Shown here piece after piece: positions 50,301 to 61,457 of a stretch of DNA of 64,000 nucleotides. Position numbers and translations under genes: made by a program. Source of the stretch: Synanceia verrucosa (taxonomy: Eukaryota > Chordata > Actinopteri > Perciformes > Synanceiidae); NCBI GenBank assembly GCA_029721515.1, contig CM056559.1, forward strand, positions 21,586,565 through 21,650,564, written 5' to 3'. The notes under the pieces were generated by a model, which did not search any database, was not told where the DNA came from, and saw nothing but the letters and a program-made list of their open reading frames with translations. How positions within the stretch are numbered: the first letter of the stretch is position 1; the number at the start of each line of letters is the position of its first letter.

Positions 50301-50451
50301 GTTACACGATCATTGCATCGCAAGTAGCTCAACACCCTCATTTCCTCTAGAAATGCTGAATCTGCTCACTGTGACATCCTTTGTAGTGGCTTTCTACTTT
50401 CTAAACGTTCCTTTCTGCCTTTGCCTTCCAAGTCTGCTGTTGGGTTTTTAA
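47364..50451 (+). CDS. Secreted/surface leucine-rich repeat protein (CPN2/LRRC15-like), two coding exons
   Basis: Coding exons 47,364-47,579 and 48,538-50,451 join in phase 0 and give about 709 residues. A signal peptide (MLAALTLASLNLLGWASN) is followed by an LRRNT cap (CPPTCQC, VVC). Short initial repeats lead into 22 consecutive repeats of exactly 24 residues of the extracellular typical type (xxLxxLxLxxNxLxxLPxxxFxxL). An LRRCT cap follows (NQWDCTCTHILYISSWV, PVCF, HDHC). The protein ends with a hydrophobic stretch (LLTVTSFVVAFYFLNVPF) and no basic cytoplasmic tail, which looks like a GPI-anchor signal or a terminal membrane segment. Several N-glycosylation sequons are present (NLT, NIT, NST, NGT). 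The extracellular LRR architecture resembles carboxypeptidase N subunit 2 and LRRC15, but I cannot assign an ortholog. Ligand unknown. The single intron splits the N-terminal repeats and contains an R1 copy. Confidence 0.9.
47580..48537 (+). other. Intron of the LRR gene
   Basis: Donor GTATGA, acceptor TTCTGTAG. It contains R1 copy F near its 5' end and no other recognised feature. Confidence 0.8.
47699..47845 (+). repeat. R1 dispersed repeat, copy F (internally deleted)
   Basis: GTGTTTACCACCGCTGATTA, TTTCTGTAACGGTTAATC and TGTTGTTATCCAGGAATT are joined directly to AGAGTAGGGAACTCAGTAAG and GAAAGGAAGAGTCCAGTTAT. The middle of the family is missing. Confidence 0.7.
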
Positions 50452-50690
50452 TTATTTTGCACCATAATCTTATTATACTGCAAGTTGGAGTTTGTATAAA
50501 TGCATTCGAAAAAAAATGTAAACTAAAGAAAGGGAAATTTACTGGAATAATGGAATCATGCAAAAGTACAAGATAGATTTGTCAGTAGTTTACAAAAACA
50601 GTAAACTTTTGATTTCATTTAGAATGAAATATAGAGATTAATGTGGATATCTGTGAATATGCTTTGATTCTTCAGGGTGGAGTATGTGTC

Positions 50691-50696
50691 AATAAA
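50691..50696 (+). terminator. Polyadenylation signal of the LRR gene
   Basis: AATAAA about 240 nt after the stop codon, within GTGTCAATAAATACTG. It is the first such hexamer after the coding end. Confidence 0.65.
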
Positions 50697-52060
50697 TACT
50701 GTAACGACTGGCTGGATGACAGAAGATGAGCTGAGAGCTCATGTCTGCATATGTTTTAGACAATATACCAGTCAAATATTATAGGTATTATAAACATCTT
50801 TAAATGTATTATCGGTATTAAATAAAACAAAGAAAACCTTTCAGTGTTTCGGTTTGACTCGCAGTCACAAAGCTGAGATATAACAAATATACACTCGAAA
50901 AGTGAAAAGATGACTGTTTCGGCATTATTGTTCTCAGTGAGCATGGCAACTTTGTTTCCAGAAGGTCACATTTTATTGATCTATTGGGAGATCATCTCCT
51001 GGAACAAGAGAACAAAATCACACAAGTTGGTAAAACCATTATAAATATCACTCTTGCAACTTCAACAGTGTTGTTTAAAAAAATGAAAAAAAGCTGCGTA
51101 AGATATAATCAGACAGTCCCACTTTGATAGTCTTGGATTTTGCAGCTTAGATCAGGACTATAATTGATCACCTGTCAGCAAAATATAGTTAAACTGTGGC
51201 TAGTGAGACTGTTTATGATACTTCACACTTCAAAACTAAAAAGAAATGAACACCACTTTTCCATTTGGTCTTGAGTCGAAAACTTTAAATTAAAGGGACA
51301 GAAGATCACACTGCTGACATTTAATGAGGTGTCTGCAATTATTGGGTTACATAAAAGATAACTGCACATACAGTGTTATTTAGCAGGGAAAAGGCCATAT
51401 TTGGGAAATCCTACCAGATTAACACACACCTCTAAAACCTGTGCCTTCAGGATCGGGTGTAGCGATGCACTGTGACTATATTTCCATATATGACTTGTGC
51501 TGCTCTTTGAAAAGTGAAGGTGTTTCCAATAATGTATATTTGTCCACAGAGTTTAAATGGTTAAGTGTGTGAGAGTATAATCATTGTGCAGGTGAGTAAT
51601 GGGATTATCATCTGATTTACCTCACTAATGGATGCACGTTTCCATTTTTTTTCATTGTGTCCAGTATGTTGTTGTTTTAAAACTTTTAATTTATTTTAGC
51701 ATTTTCACTCATATTTGATAAGGTCAGTGTAGAAATGGGGAGTTTCCATGTTGTTTTCCTAAACCTAACCAAGTAGATTTAGCGCCTAAACCAAACCAGA
51801 CAGTGGTGTGTCATGTGGTACTGTGACCAACCAGTGACTGAAGATCTGGAGGGCATTTCTTTATAGAAAGAAGAGCACAGAACAGCACTGGAGGCTTTTC
51901 TCCACAGAAAAGATGCTTCTGCTCTTCTGCCGACCTGTTTTGCTCAGAGTTTGACTGGCAGATGGTTCATCCATCCTTTTCCAGTGTCCACACCACTTTC
52001 CGTGAGTGAAACAAACCAAATTTCATGGTCACCAAACCCACTTTCACAGCAAAATCTTCT
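50697..52060. other. Intergenic region between convergent LRR and zinc-finger genes
   Basis: AT-rich sequence. The phrase CCTAAACCTAACCAAGTAGA at about 51,760-51,779 and GCCTAAACCAAACCA after it resemble the stretch at 63,470-63,520, so a shared old repeat may be present. No gene seen. Confidence 0.55.
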
Positions 52061-52066
52061 TTTATT
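52061..52066 (-). terminator. Possible polyadenylation signal of zinc-finger gene 1
   Basis: AATAAA on the minus strand only 16 nt after the stop codon (TGA at 52,083-52,085). If used, the 3' UTR is very short; a later signal may be used instead. Confidence 0.4.
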
Positions 52067-52082
52067 GTCAACCCAGTTAACT

Positions 52083-55000
52083 TCAGATGTAGAAACACTT
52101 GTGGTCCTTCAGGTTCCTCAGGTAGGAGAAACTCTTCCCACACTTGTCACACATGAACTGTTTCTCCCCGGTGTGTATCTGCTGGTGGGCTTTCAGGCTG
52201 TTGCCCTGGTTGAAGCTGCGTCCACAGATGTTGCAGCTGAACGGCTTCTCCCCAGTGTGGATGCGCTGGTGTCTGTTCAGGTTCCCCGTGTTGCTGAAAC
52301 ATTTCCCACATGTGTCGCAGCTGTATGGCTTCTCTCCTGTATGGACAACCTTTGGGGAGGAAGGTTAAAAGAAGCAAAAAGCTTTAACTCAAATCATTTT
52401 GAAGTCTTGTATAAAGACTGTGCCGTATGATTACATACGGGGTCAATGCGCAAAGTTGTGCAGGGCCACATAAATGAATTAAACTTTTCAGAGTGAGAAA
52501 TTTGTGTGCCACTGGATCATGAAAGCCTATTCTCCTGACATCTTGATGTTGTTGAATCAGATAAGAAGTAAAGAATAATCATTGCCATCTGTCATGGATG
52601 GTAAACATCTTAAATGGTGGTGAATTATATAATTTTACCAAGTATGTCGATACTAAACAGTAACATCACTGCTGTATTTATGCCCCATTTATACTGCAGC
52701 TGCATTCGGAAAACAAGCATTTTAAAAGTTGTTTACTTGATGTTTTACAGACAGACCTGTCATGAACTCAGGCTTTTTACAAATCCTCATGATCATCTAT
52801 TATAAAGAAATGAACTTTAATTAATATTAGATGTTGACAGGGGGCGGCACGGTGGTGTAGTGGTTAGCACTGTCGCCTCACAGCAAGAAGGTACCGGGTT
52901 CGACTCCCATTCTGTGTGGAGTTTGCATGTTCTCCCCATATCTGTGTGGGTTTTCTCCGGGTACTCTGGCTTCCTCCCACCACCCAAAAACATGCATGGG
53001 GATTAGGTTAATTGGCTAATTTAAATTGACCGTAGGTGTGAATGTGAGTGGTTGTCTGTCTCTATGTGTCCTGCGATGAACTGGAGACTTGTCCAGGGTG
53101 TACCCCGCCTTTCACCCTAAGACAGCTGGGATAGGCTCCAGCCCCCCTGCAACCCTATGTGAGGATAAGCGGTAGATAATGGATGGACGGATGGATAGAT
53201 GTTGTTAGGAAGTGTGCTCTGTTTTTCTGAAGGACCATAACCTGTAAAACCATGAACTGCTGTGGTTGATTTGCCAGTTGTAACAGACTTGTCCATCACA
53301 GCATCTGTCGCACTGTCAAAAAGCTGTGTTACTTCTCTATTTATATACATTCTATGGTTGTTTCCAGCTCCTGTGACTCCGTAATGAGCCAGGTTACAGA
53401 AAAACAGTGACATGATAAATAAAAACAAATAGAAATACATAAGTGTTTTTATCCTTTACACTTCATGAAATTATGTATTTTAGACTAAAATAATCCTTAT
53501 GAAATCATAATCATCACTGTTAGGGTTAGTTTAATTTGACTCCTTATTGACACTTACATTTCTTATTTTGTTCACTTGTTTACCTGGTTTGTTGCTTACT
53601 TAGACTTTTATAAACTGTTTACGGGTGTTCTTATTTTTATAGGCCCTTATTGTTATTGCTGCTCTATCCTCTTTACTGCTGTTACGATGCAAATTTCCCC
53701 ATTTGTGGGACTAATAAAGGACTTATATCGTTTCCCTTTATAGATGAATATTTCCATGACAAAAATGTCTGATGTAAACCTACCTGATGTGATTTAAGGC
53801 TGCTGTGCTGTGTGAACATGCGACCGCAGATGTCGCAGGAGAAGGGCTTCTCGCCGCTGTGCGTCTTCAGGTGGATCTTCAGGTAGCTGGATGACTTGAA
53901 ACTCTTCCCGCAGAGCCCGCAGCCGTGAGGCCGGTCCACCGTGTGGTGCTGCTGGTGGGAGCGCAGCTCGGTGATGGAGCTGAGCCGCTGGCCGCAGAGC
54001 ACGCACATGCACGGTATCGTCGCTGTGTGCGTCTGCAGGTGTTTGCGAAGCGAGTCCACGCAGGCCATCGTAGTGCCGCAGGCCACACACGCCCGTGATT
54101 CCTTCTCACCCAGGTGGGACTTCTGGTGCATCTTCAAGGCACTCTTCTGGATGAAGCACTTGCCGCAGGTTTCACAGCTGAAAGGCCGCTCACCGGTGTG
54201 TATCCTCTGGTGGCCTTTCAGAGTGTCCGCCTGGTTGAAGCTTTTGCCACAGGTGTCGCACCTGAACGGCTTTTCCCCAGTGTGTATGCGCAGGTGGCGC
54301 TGAAGGTTACCTTGTATTGTGAAGCTCTTGTTGCAGTACTGGCAAATGTAGGCCCGCTCCCCTGTGTGGACCATCTGATGCATCTTCAGCCCGTGGGCTC
54401 GGTAGAAGCTCTTGCCACACTGCTCACAGTGAAACGGACGGACCTCGGCGTGGAGCCGCTGGTGGTTCCTCAGCAGCTGCTTCAGGGTGAAACCCTTCCC
54501 ACAAACATCACAGGTGTGTGGTCTCTCACCTGCACATGGAGCAATGAGTAAAGTAAGAGAAGCATGGAGTAATATGGCATATGAGCTCCTCTGTTTGAAA
54601 AATAAATCAAATGACAGGATGTAAGGTGAAAGTGAAAACCTTCAGTGCAGGATCAAGATAATAGTTCCCCATATTGTTTTCTTCTGTCCTGACTCCCTTG
54701 TCTCTTTTACCTTCTCTGTATTATACTATTTTGTATTATACTGTACCATATTGTATATTGTATAGTATTGTATTACACTGTATTGTACTGTATTATATTA
54801 CACTGAATTGTATTCTATTTTATCTGTATGTGTATACATATAGGATGTATTTTTGAACGTATAATATAAGCTGTATCTAATTTTTTTGTAATGTTTAATC
54901 ATGTGAGTCATTTAATCGTGTTAATTTGCTTGATAGGTATGTTCTGTATTTACAAACCACACTGTGTTTGTCAGTGAATTGCAGTTTGGTTACATTTTGG

Positions 55001-58000
55001 CAGGAAAAGAGCTCCACACAGGGCTGCTCGTTGGTCCTCCTCTCCTCCTGAACTGTTTGACAACACTCACCTGTATGGAGCAGCATGTGAGCATTGAGGC
55101 TTCGCTGGAATGAAAAACCTCTGCCACACTGGGAGCAGATGAAGGGCTTGTCAGCATTCGCTCCATGGACGGCCTGGTGAGCTTTGAGCTGCAGCAGCTT
55201 GGTGAAGGTCTTCCTGCAGAGTTTGCAGCTCAGAGGCTGCTGGTTCTCACTCTGACTCTCCTTCTTCGCTCGCCCTCGATGGGACTTGGGCTTTATGACA
55301 CGTTTAGGTCTGATGGTGAAACCTGGGTCGACATCAACTGGATCCTCTGGCTCCAACTAACAGAAGAGATGCACAAATTATTAATGTCACTGGCACACAC
55401 TGGCTATAATAGAGAAGTCTCCATTCACACATTTACAGACAATTTAACAGCATTCTTAGTTGGATCGATCACGTGTGCATGTGTTAAATTCTTTACAAAA
55501 TAAGAACAAAAATACATGAAAACACAGACAAAAAAACCCACAAAAAACAATTTGTGAAATCAACCTGGTAGTCTGGGTCATCATCACCATCCTGGCCTGG
55601 AACAACTCTGTACTGAGCGGAGTCAGAGGACGCCTGGTCAGCGAACGCCTCCAATCCTTCCTCTTTTATTATCACAGCCTGGATGCTGTCCTGAGAGGCA
55701 GACAGAATATGGACATATTATTATATTCTCTTAACATCAAATACTCTGAGGGAAACTCAGATTTGAATATCTGAGGCGGTTGCAGGACTGTAATAAGCCC
55801 GTTCAATCATTTCACTTGGCCTGGATGTTATTAATTATGATCATTCTGGAGGGAGTCTTTGTGATGTTACAGACTTGTCGACCTTTCGAGTTATCATCGC
55901 TGCTCCTTTCATTGAGTTGACAACAGTGGGCTGGGTTTTCTTTTTAGTTGGATATTTGTTAAAAAAAATCTTGTGCACTCTTATTATGAACCTAACCTTC
56001 AATTCCACCAGGAGTAAAGCTTAATGCTACAGTGTACACTGGTATTTCTGATGATAGTGTGCCCCAAACTTTGTGGCAGCAGTTTGTGTAAGACCCTTTC
56101 AGTTTCAATATGTGCCTCCTAAGCAGAGCACCAGCTCCTTAAGGAAATAGTTCATCCAACACTTTCTGGACTGAACTGGAGAGCCTCTAAGGCTGTCATC
56201 TCCTGAAATGTTGGAGAAAGCCTTCTCTGAATAGGCTGTTACAGCAGCAGACAATAAAGGTTTTCTGATTCTGATTCTGGTTCAGATAAACACCCACCAT
56301 CAACAGTCACATTTGGGTGCAATGGACAGGTATACATCTATTGTTTTTATTTAAAAACAAACAAAAGAATTTCAATAAAACTTAATAGGTATTTTAGTTG
56401 GCTACATTTATATCCATCATAATAAAATATAGTGAGAGGAAGGGAACAGGAAGTTAGAGGGAATGAATATATGAATAAAACCCAGTTCAGGGTGTGAAGG
56501 ATAAGAGAACACTTCACCTCATATGTTCTGCCTTTCCACAGGTGGATTATAGGTGACCTCTTCACTCCAGCACCACCGCTGGCCACAACTGTCAGAAAGT
56601 CACAAATAAAATAGTTCTTTGTAAGTCTCTGTGATTGATGTTGATGTCAAAGTGCATCTTTCTTACCGTGTCATACAAGATGATAAAATTAAAGAGAATC
56701 CATAGACCTGTTTATACCAATTAACTTGAAGTCATGAAGTATTTAACTTCAGTAAAATAAAAAAAAAGCATCAAATCATTACAACATACTCAAAGTACCA
56801 AAAGCAATAGTACTCATTATGCAGAACGGCTAATTTTAGAATAATATATATATTATATTACTGGACTTTAATCATTCATGCATTAATGTTGATTAGTTTT
56901 TCACTACTTTTAATGAATTACCTGTGATAATATATGTATTTATTGATCTGATAGGGACAGAGCACATTAAAGAACATGAGAATAAAAATACAGGATACCA
57001 GAGTTAGCAGGAGCACTAATAGAAATATACAATAAATAAAAAGGAAAAAAAAGAGTCTTTAAAACCCTGTTTTCAAGGGTTCAGACTCACCACAGAAACA
57101 AACTGAGTATTCTGTAGGTGTATAAAATCTGTTTCTGTATCCACAGCAGTAGATTGCTTTGTTTCTGTGCTGGTGCTCTAAACTGGGATATACGATCGAT
57201 AGATGGATAGATAGATAGATAGATAGAGACTAAAACTAAAGTACTAAATCCTAAAGAAAAAAATAAAACAGTGCAAATAGTGTCCAGGTATGCAGATGTG
57301 TCCATATCATAAGCAACAGAACCAACAGAGTGAAAGGATCATCACCTCTTCGACTCGTCCTCCCTGACTGCTGGCTATGGACAGCCTCTCCTTCTGCTTG
57401 GATGGTCGCAGTCCTCCTGCCCTCCTTCTCTACACTGCTCCCCTCCGTCAGTTCCTCTGTCACCTCCTCCACCTCCTCCACCTCCTCCTGGCCTCTGCTG
57501 CCCTCCAGCACCAGCTTCAGCTCTGTCTCTGCTGCTTCCAGTCTCCTCCTCAGGTCCTCAATCTCTGCGACGCCTTGCGTTACCTTCAAAGACAAACATT
57601 TCAATGGAAATCAAGGCAAACGGAGCATGTCACGAGTTTGGAGTCATCTAGTTTTCCACTAGGGTCGGATTATATCGAGCCTTTGGGAAACTGGGGCTAC
57701 TGACTTTGCATTACATTTTAGGGAAAAACTATGCCCAAAGACAAGATATAGTATGATGAGAAAATGGAAAGTATGATGAGAAAATCTAACATATGCACAA
57801 ATATGCTGTGTAAAATTTCATAAGGAAATCATTTAACACACACAATAGTGGTACATGTGCTTAATAAATGTCATGATTTCTGAACAGTCAGAACTAGTCT
57901 TTGGTAATAAATGGATTAATATTCATAACAATGCTATTATTTTCTGTTTAAAATGCACGTTGTGTCTAGAGCAAGCTGAATCATCAGTAGACACAAATGT

Positions 58001-59421
58001 AATATTGTTAAAACATGGAGACTGTTTGAAGGCAAAGGAGTGCTATTTCAGTGACAAACTACTCATTATGCAGCATTTGACTTACTTTAGAATATGGAAA
58101 GAAACTAATTAAATAACAGACATCTTAGCTTCAACTGTTTCTTCTCACAAAATTCTGAATCAAGTGGAGATAAAATGATTAGACAAATAATTGATTCATC
58201 TATCAACTTGATGTAAAATCTGAAATTTTTTCAACCCAGATTTGTTTCTCAAAGGTCAGCGTTAGAGACTAGGTTCAGCGTGAGGAAAACATGCTGTTAT
58301 AACAATAGATAGGGCTGACAGGAAGTGAAGTGACAAACCTCCAACAGCAGCAGAGACGAACATTCGTGGAAATGCTGGCAGATCTTCTCCACAGCATCTC
58401 GAGCCAGAGACATCATGAAGACGCTGAGCTGGACCACCTGATGGGAATAACACAGACACTCAGTAACCATGTGATATACCCTCTTGTATATTATTACATA
58501 CAGTACTGAAGAATTTGTGTCATGAATGGTACATGGTCATGTAAAAAGCATATTAATGCTGTTGCTGGTGAAAGTAGAGTTAATTTACTGTTGTTGGATA
58601 GCTTGATAATGTTATCAAATATTATAGGTATTTAATTAAGTGGATAGTCAACCAAAAGCCAATTATTATATTGAAAAATAATCAGCTTTTTGAGGAAATT
58701 TATGAAGAAGTAACAAATGTATCAGAGTAGCAAAAAGCCTTCAGCATCATGAAGAGCTTTAACTCTAACTTTTTTTTTTTAATTTTTATCTGGGAAATCT
58801 GGGAATTTTTAGACCCAGATTTGAGCCAGAACACTGGAATTATTTTTCCTGTTCAGGAATTACTGTAAATAACTGGAATTTGGCATCTCGGCCCAAAAGA
58901 TAATAATAATATGCTTTGATGTTTTTATTTTTATGTAATTTAAAAATTCTTGAATAACAACAATACTTATATTTTAGCATTAAATATATGATTTTGATTA
59001 AAGAGCTTGCACATACTGGTGGATTTGCCATTAAAGAAACATGAAAAATATGTGGGTATTAGCAATACTGTTGATTTAGGGCAGCAATGGCAAACACCTG
59101 CACTCAAGCATTGGATTTTAAATGACATATAAATACATCAATGACACCAAAGAGTTAATAATAATAAAATTGTTCGGCACTATATATCCCCAGATCAGTG
59201 CAAATAACTGCAGCAGGAATCACAGTGAAATCTGAATAATATTTTATTGGCGTAGAAACACTAAAAAATGCAAATCAGTGTGTGCAGCACGAGTAAATGC
59301 ACATAGTTCAGTTAACCAATTGGTCCTACTGTGCGTCACAGGTAGACAGTAACTAGTACATTTACTGAAGGACTGCACATAGGTCATGATAGGTACAGCA
59401 GGTAGATATTTAGCTAGATAA

Positions 59422-59477
<56 letters not shown>

Positions 59478-60317
59478 CAGCAGAGCACACAGAGAAGAGA
59501 TTATCAAAACTCTACCCCCCCCCACAAAAAATCCATAATTATTACAAAAAATCCTACAACATACACGCAGAAATATCCACTTGTGTACCAAACTAAACTG
59601 TGCAAATAGTGTGAAAGTAAGAAGGCATATGTCCATTTATGTCAGCTTTGTGCTTTACTTGAGTATATTTAATTGCTATTTTATACTTGTATTCCACTAT
59701 ATCTTAGAGGGAAATATTTGTACTTTTTCCACATTTATTTGATACCGGCAGTCCTGTTAAATAGTTTTATTTACTTCACAAACACTGATTAATAATACAA
59801 ATAAAACACTGAATGAAACCTGTTGTAGTTGAAACGCTTCTAGACATACAGCAGATAGATAGGCCTGGGCCTGTGCCTAGGTCAAAATGGCGAACAAAGA
59901 TGGACTCTTCTCGGTTGTTTATCAACATATTTTAATAGTATTTAGTCGGTATGTTGGCTCCACTTAGGGTATCAGTCCCACAGTGAGGGGTTGGTGGAAT
60001 TTAACCGCTGAAAGCTAACTAAGGTTGAAGCAGCTAGCTAGCTCTTCTATTTCTATGCTCAGCTGGCTGTTTAGACGCCAGAGAAGGAGGGACAGAGGAG
60101 AGGAGCTGACCGACACCGATAGCATCAACACGGATACCTGACCCACGGTAACCGAGGTTTAACCTACCTTGTCCTCTGGAAACCCGTGTGTGTTTTCAGT
60201 CGACGGCACTTCCACATGTGTTAACGGGGAGCCGGCGATAACTTTGGTCATTTCTGCCACCGTCGTGTTCACCATTATCTCCAAAATGGAGCTCACCCTT
60301 CCCTCCAAATCTGCCAT
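52083..60317 (-). CDS. C2H2 zinc-finger protein, 14 fingers, 8 coding exons (zinc-finger gene 1)
   Basis: Exons: 60317-60168, 58437-58339, 57583-57346, 56588-56518, 55690-55565, 55356-55071, 54529-53784, 52349-52083. Phases agree and give about 660 residues. The N-terminus (MADLEGRVSSILEIMVNTTV, VVQLSVFMMSLARDAVEKIC) is helical; exon 3 adds a coiled coil (EIEDLRRRLEAAETELKLVL) and an acidic run. A PIIHLWKGRTYE segment and a VIIKEEG segment follow. Two fingers lie in exon 6, the next eight and most of the eleventh in exon 7, the rest in exon 8. TGEKP-type linkers are present between several fingers, and the last finger ends HKC (C2HC-like). Fingers 8 and 9 lack the usual central Phe and their linkers are irregular. 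No KRAB, SCAN or BTB domain is seen. A DNA-binding nuclear regulator is likely; targets unknown. The exon 5 donor (GTTGAT) is weak. Confidence 0.88.
52350..53783 (-). other. Last intron of zinc-finger gene 1
   Basis: The intron holds SINE copy 2. It interrupts finger 11 between its two zinc-binding histidines. Confidence 0.8.
52841..53198 (+). mobile_element. tRNA-like SINE, copy 2
   Basis: GGGCGGCACGGTGGTGTAGT, TGGTTAGCACTGTCGCCTCA and a near-consensus B box GGTTCGACTCC are followed by the same body as copy 1 and a GGATGGACGGATGGATAGAT tail. About 15 nt after the B box found in copy 1 are missing here. Confidence 0.87.
54530..55070 (-). other. Intron 6 of zinc-finger gene 1
   Basis: Splits a TGERP linker between two fingers. 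Contains a degenerate TATTGTATT-type low-complexity stretch at about 54,715-54,825. Confidence 0.75.
55691..57345 (-). other. Introns 3 and 4 of zinc-finger gene 1
   Basis: Two introns around the small 71-nt exon at 56,518-56,588. A (GATA)n run is at about 57,198-57,226. Nothing else recognised. Confidence 0.7.
58718..59110 (-). repeat. R1 dispersed repeat, copy G
   Basis: Shows GTATCAGAGTAGCAAAAAGC, GAGCCAGAACACTGGAATTA, CTGTTCAGGAATTACTG, TTTGGCATCTCGGCCCAAAA, TTAGCATTAAATATATG, GATTAAAGAGCTTGCACATA and AGCAATACTGTTGATTTAGG. It is one of the fullest copies, with both ends of the family. Confidence 0.8.
59420..59476. repeat. (TA)n microsatellite
   Basis: AT-alternating run of roughly 55 nt in intron 1 of zinc-finger gene 1. 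Confidence 0.9.
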
Positions 60318-61457
60318 CCTGACAGGTTGATGTGTTTAACTGTCAGCTCTTGTTTCAGCGTCACCATTTAACGATAGAGTAAACTGCAGCCTTTTGTTTT
60401 TACAATACTGTCGTTATGATGAAAAAAAAAAAGACCCACATGTATTTAACTCACAGCACGGATCTTCCTCTTCCCAGTTCATTTCCTTCAAAATAAAAGC
60501 ACGCTTACGAAATAATAACAAGTAAATAATAATAGATAAGTCCCAACAAATAAATAGTAATAATAACATATAGATTAAAATAAATAGCCATTGAGATTCT
60601 TTAGTTCAGTAAAAATACTTTATAAGTTAAGATTCTGCAAGTTTGGTTTTTACTGTTGAATGAGGGAACTGATGGTTAATTTGAATAGTGCTTATTTTCA
60701 TTATGGGTTAATAAGCTGATTATTTGTTTGGTTTATTAAAAATATAATGGAAACATCAAAAATATTAAAAAAAAACATTAAGCACAGTGATGAGCAGAGT
60801 CAAAATGAGCAAAGTCATAAATGTGTGTTTAATATAACGTTAAAAGTAAAAAGTAGTTTGTATAAAGCAGCCTAAAGCTGAATTTTTTTCTCTGTTCTGA
60901 GCATTTAATGAGGCGGCATGGTGGTGTAGTGGTTAGCACCGTCGCCTCACAGCAAGAAGGTACCAGGTTTGATTCCCAGCCCGGAGCCTTTCTGTGTGGA
61001 GTTTACATGTTCTCCCTGTGTCTGCGTGGGTTCTTTCCGGCTTCCTCCCACCATCCAAAAACATGCATGGGGATTAGGTTAATTGGCTAATTTAAATTGA
61101 CCGTAGGTGTGAATGTGAATGTGAATGGTTGTCTGTCTCTATGTGTCCTGCGATGAGGTGGCGACTTGTACAGGGTGTACCCTGCCTTCTGCCCTAAGAC
61201 AGTTAGGATAGGCTCCAGCCCCCCCGTGACCCTATGAGGATAAGCAGTAGAAAATGGATGGATGACTCAATGCTAAAGGAAAAGTGAAAATATGAAAACA
61301 AGCTTTCTTTAATCACAGACTTGTGAGGTCTACCTCTTTCTATATATTAGCTGCATCTTTAGTAGAAGATGAACAATTACACACTGAAGCTTCCTAAACA
61401 GACTACAGAAACACAAATCGCTGCTGCATCATCATCATGTTCACCAGATGCTCAGTT
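60318..61457. other. Spacer between the tandem zinc-finger genes
   Basis: About 1.1 kb between the start of zinc-finger gene 1 and the stop of gene 2. It holds the promoter of gene 1 (not otherwise recognisable) and SINE copy 3. Confidence 0.65.
60911..61264 (+). mobile_element. tRNA-like SINE, copy 3
   Basis: AGGCGGCATGGTGGTGTAGT, TGGTTAGCACCGTCGCCTCA, a decayed B box (GGTTTGATTCC), the shared body and a GGATGGATG tail. The 60-codon open frame over it (60,908-61,090) is incidental. Confidence 0.85.

Larger units (their letters stand above)
57584..60167 (-). other. Introns 1 and 2 of zinc-finger gene 1
   Basis: Contains R1 copy G (58,718-59,110) and an AT run (59,420-59,476). The 99-nt exon at 58,339-58,437 separates the two introns. 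Confidence 0.7.

Noticed and set aside
52841..52915. tRNA gene
   Set aside because: The A- and B-box-like motifs sit in a 350-bp repeat present three times and do not form a full cloverleaf; it is a SINE head.
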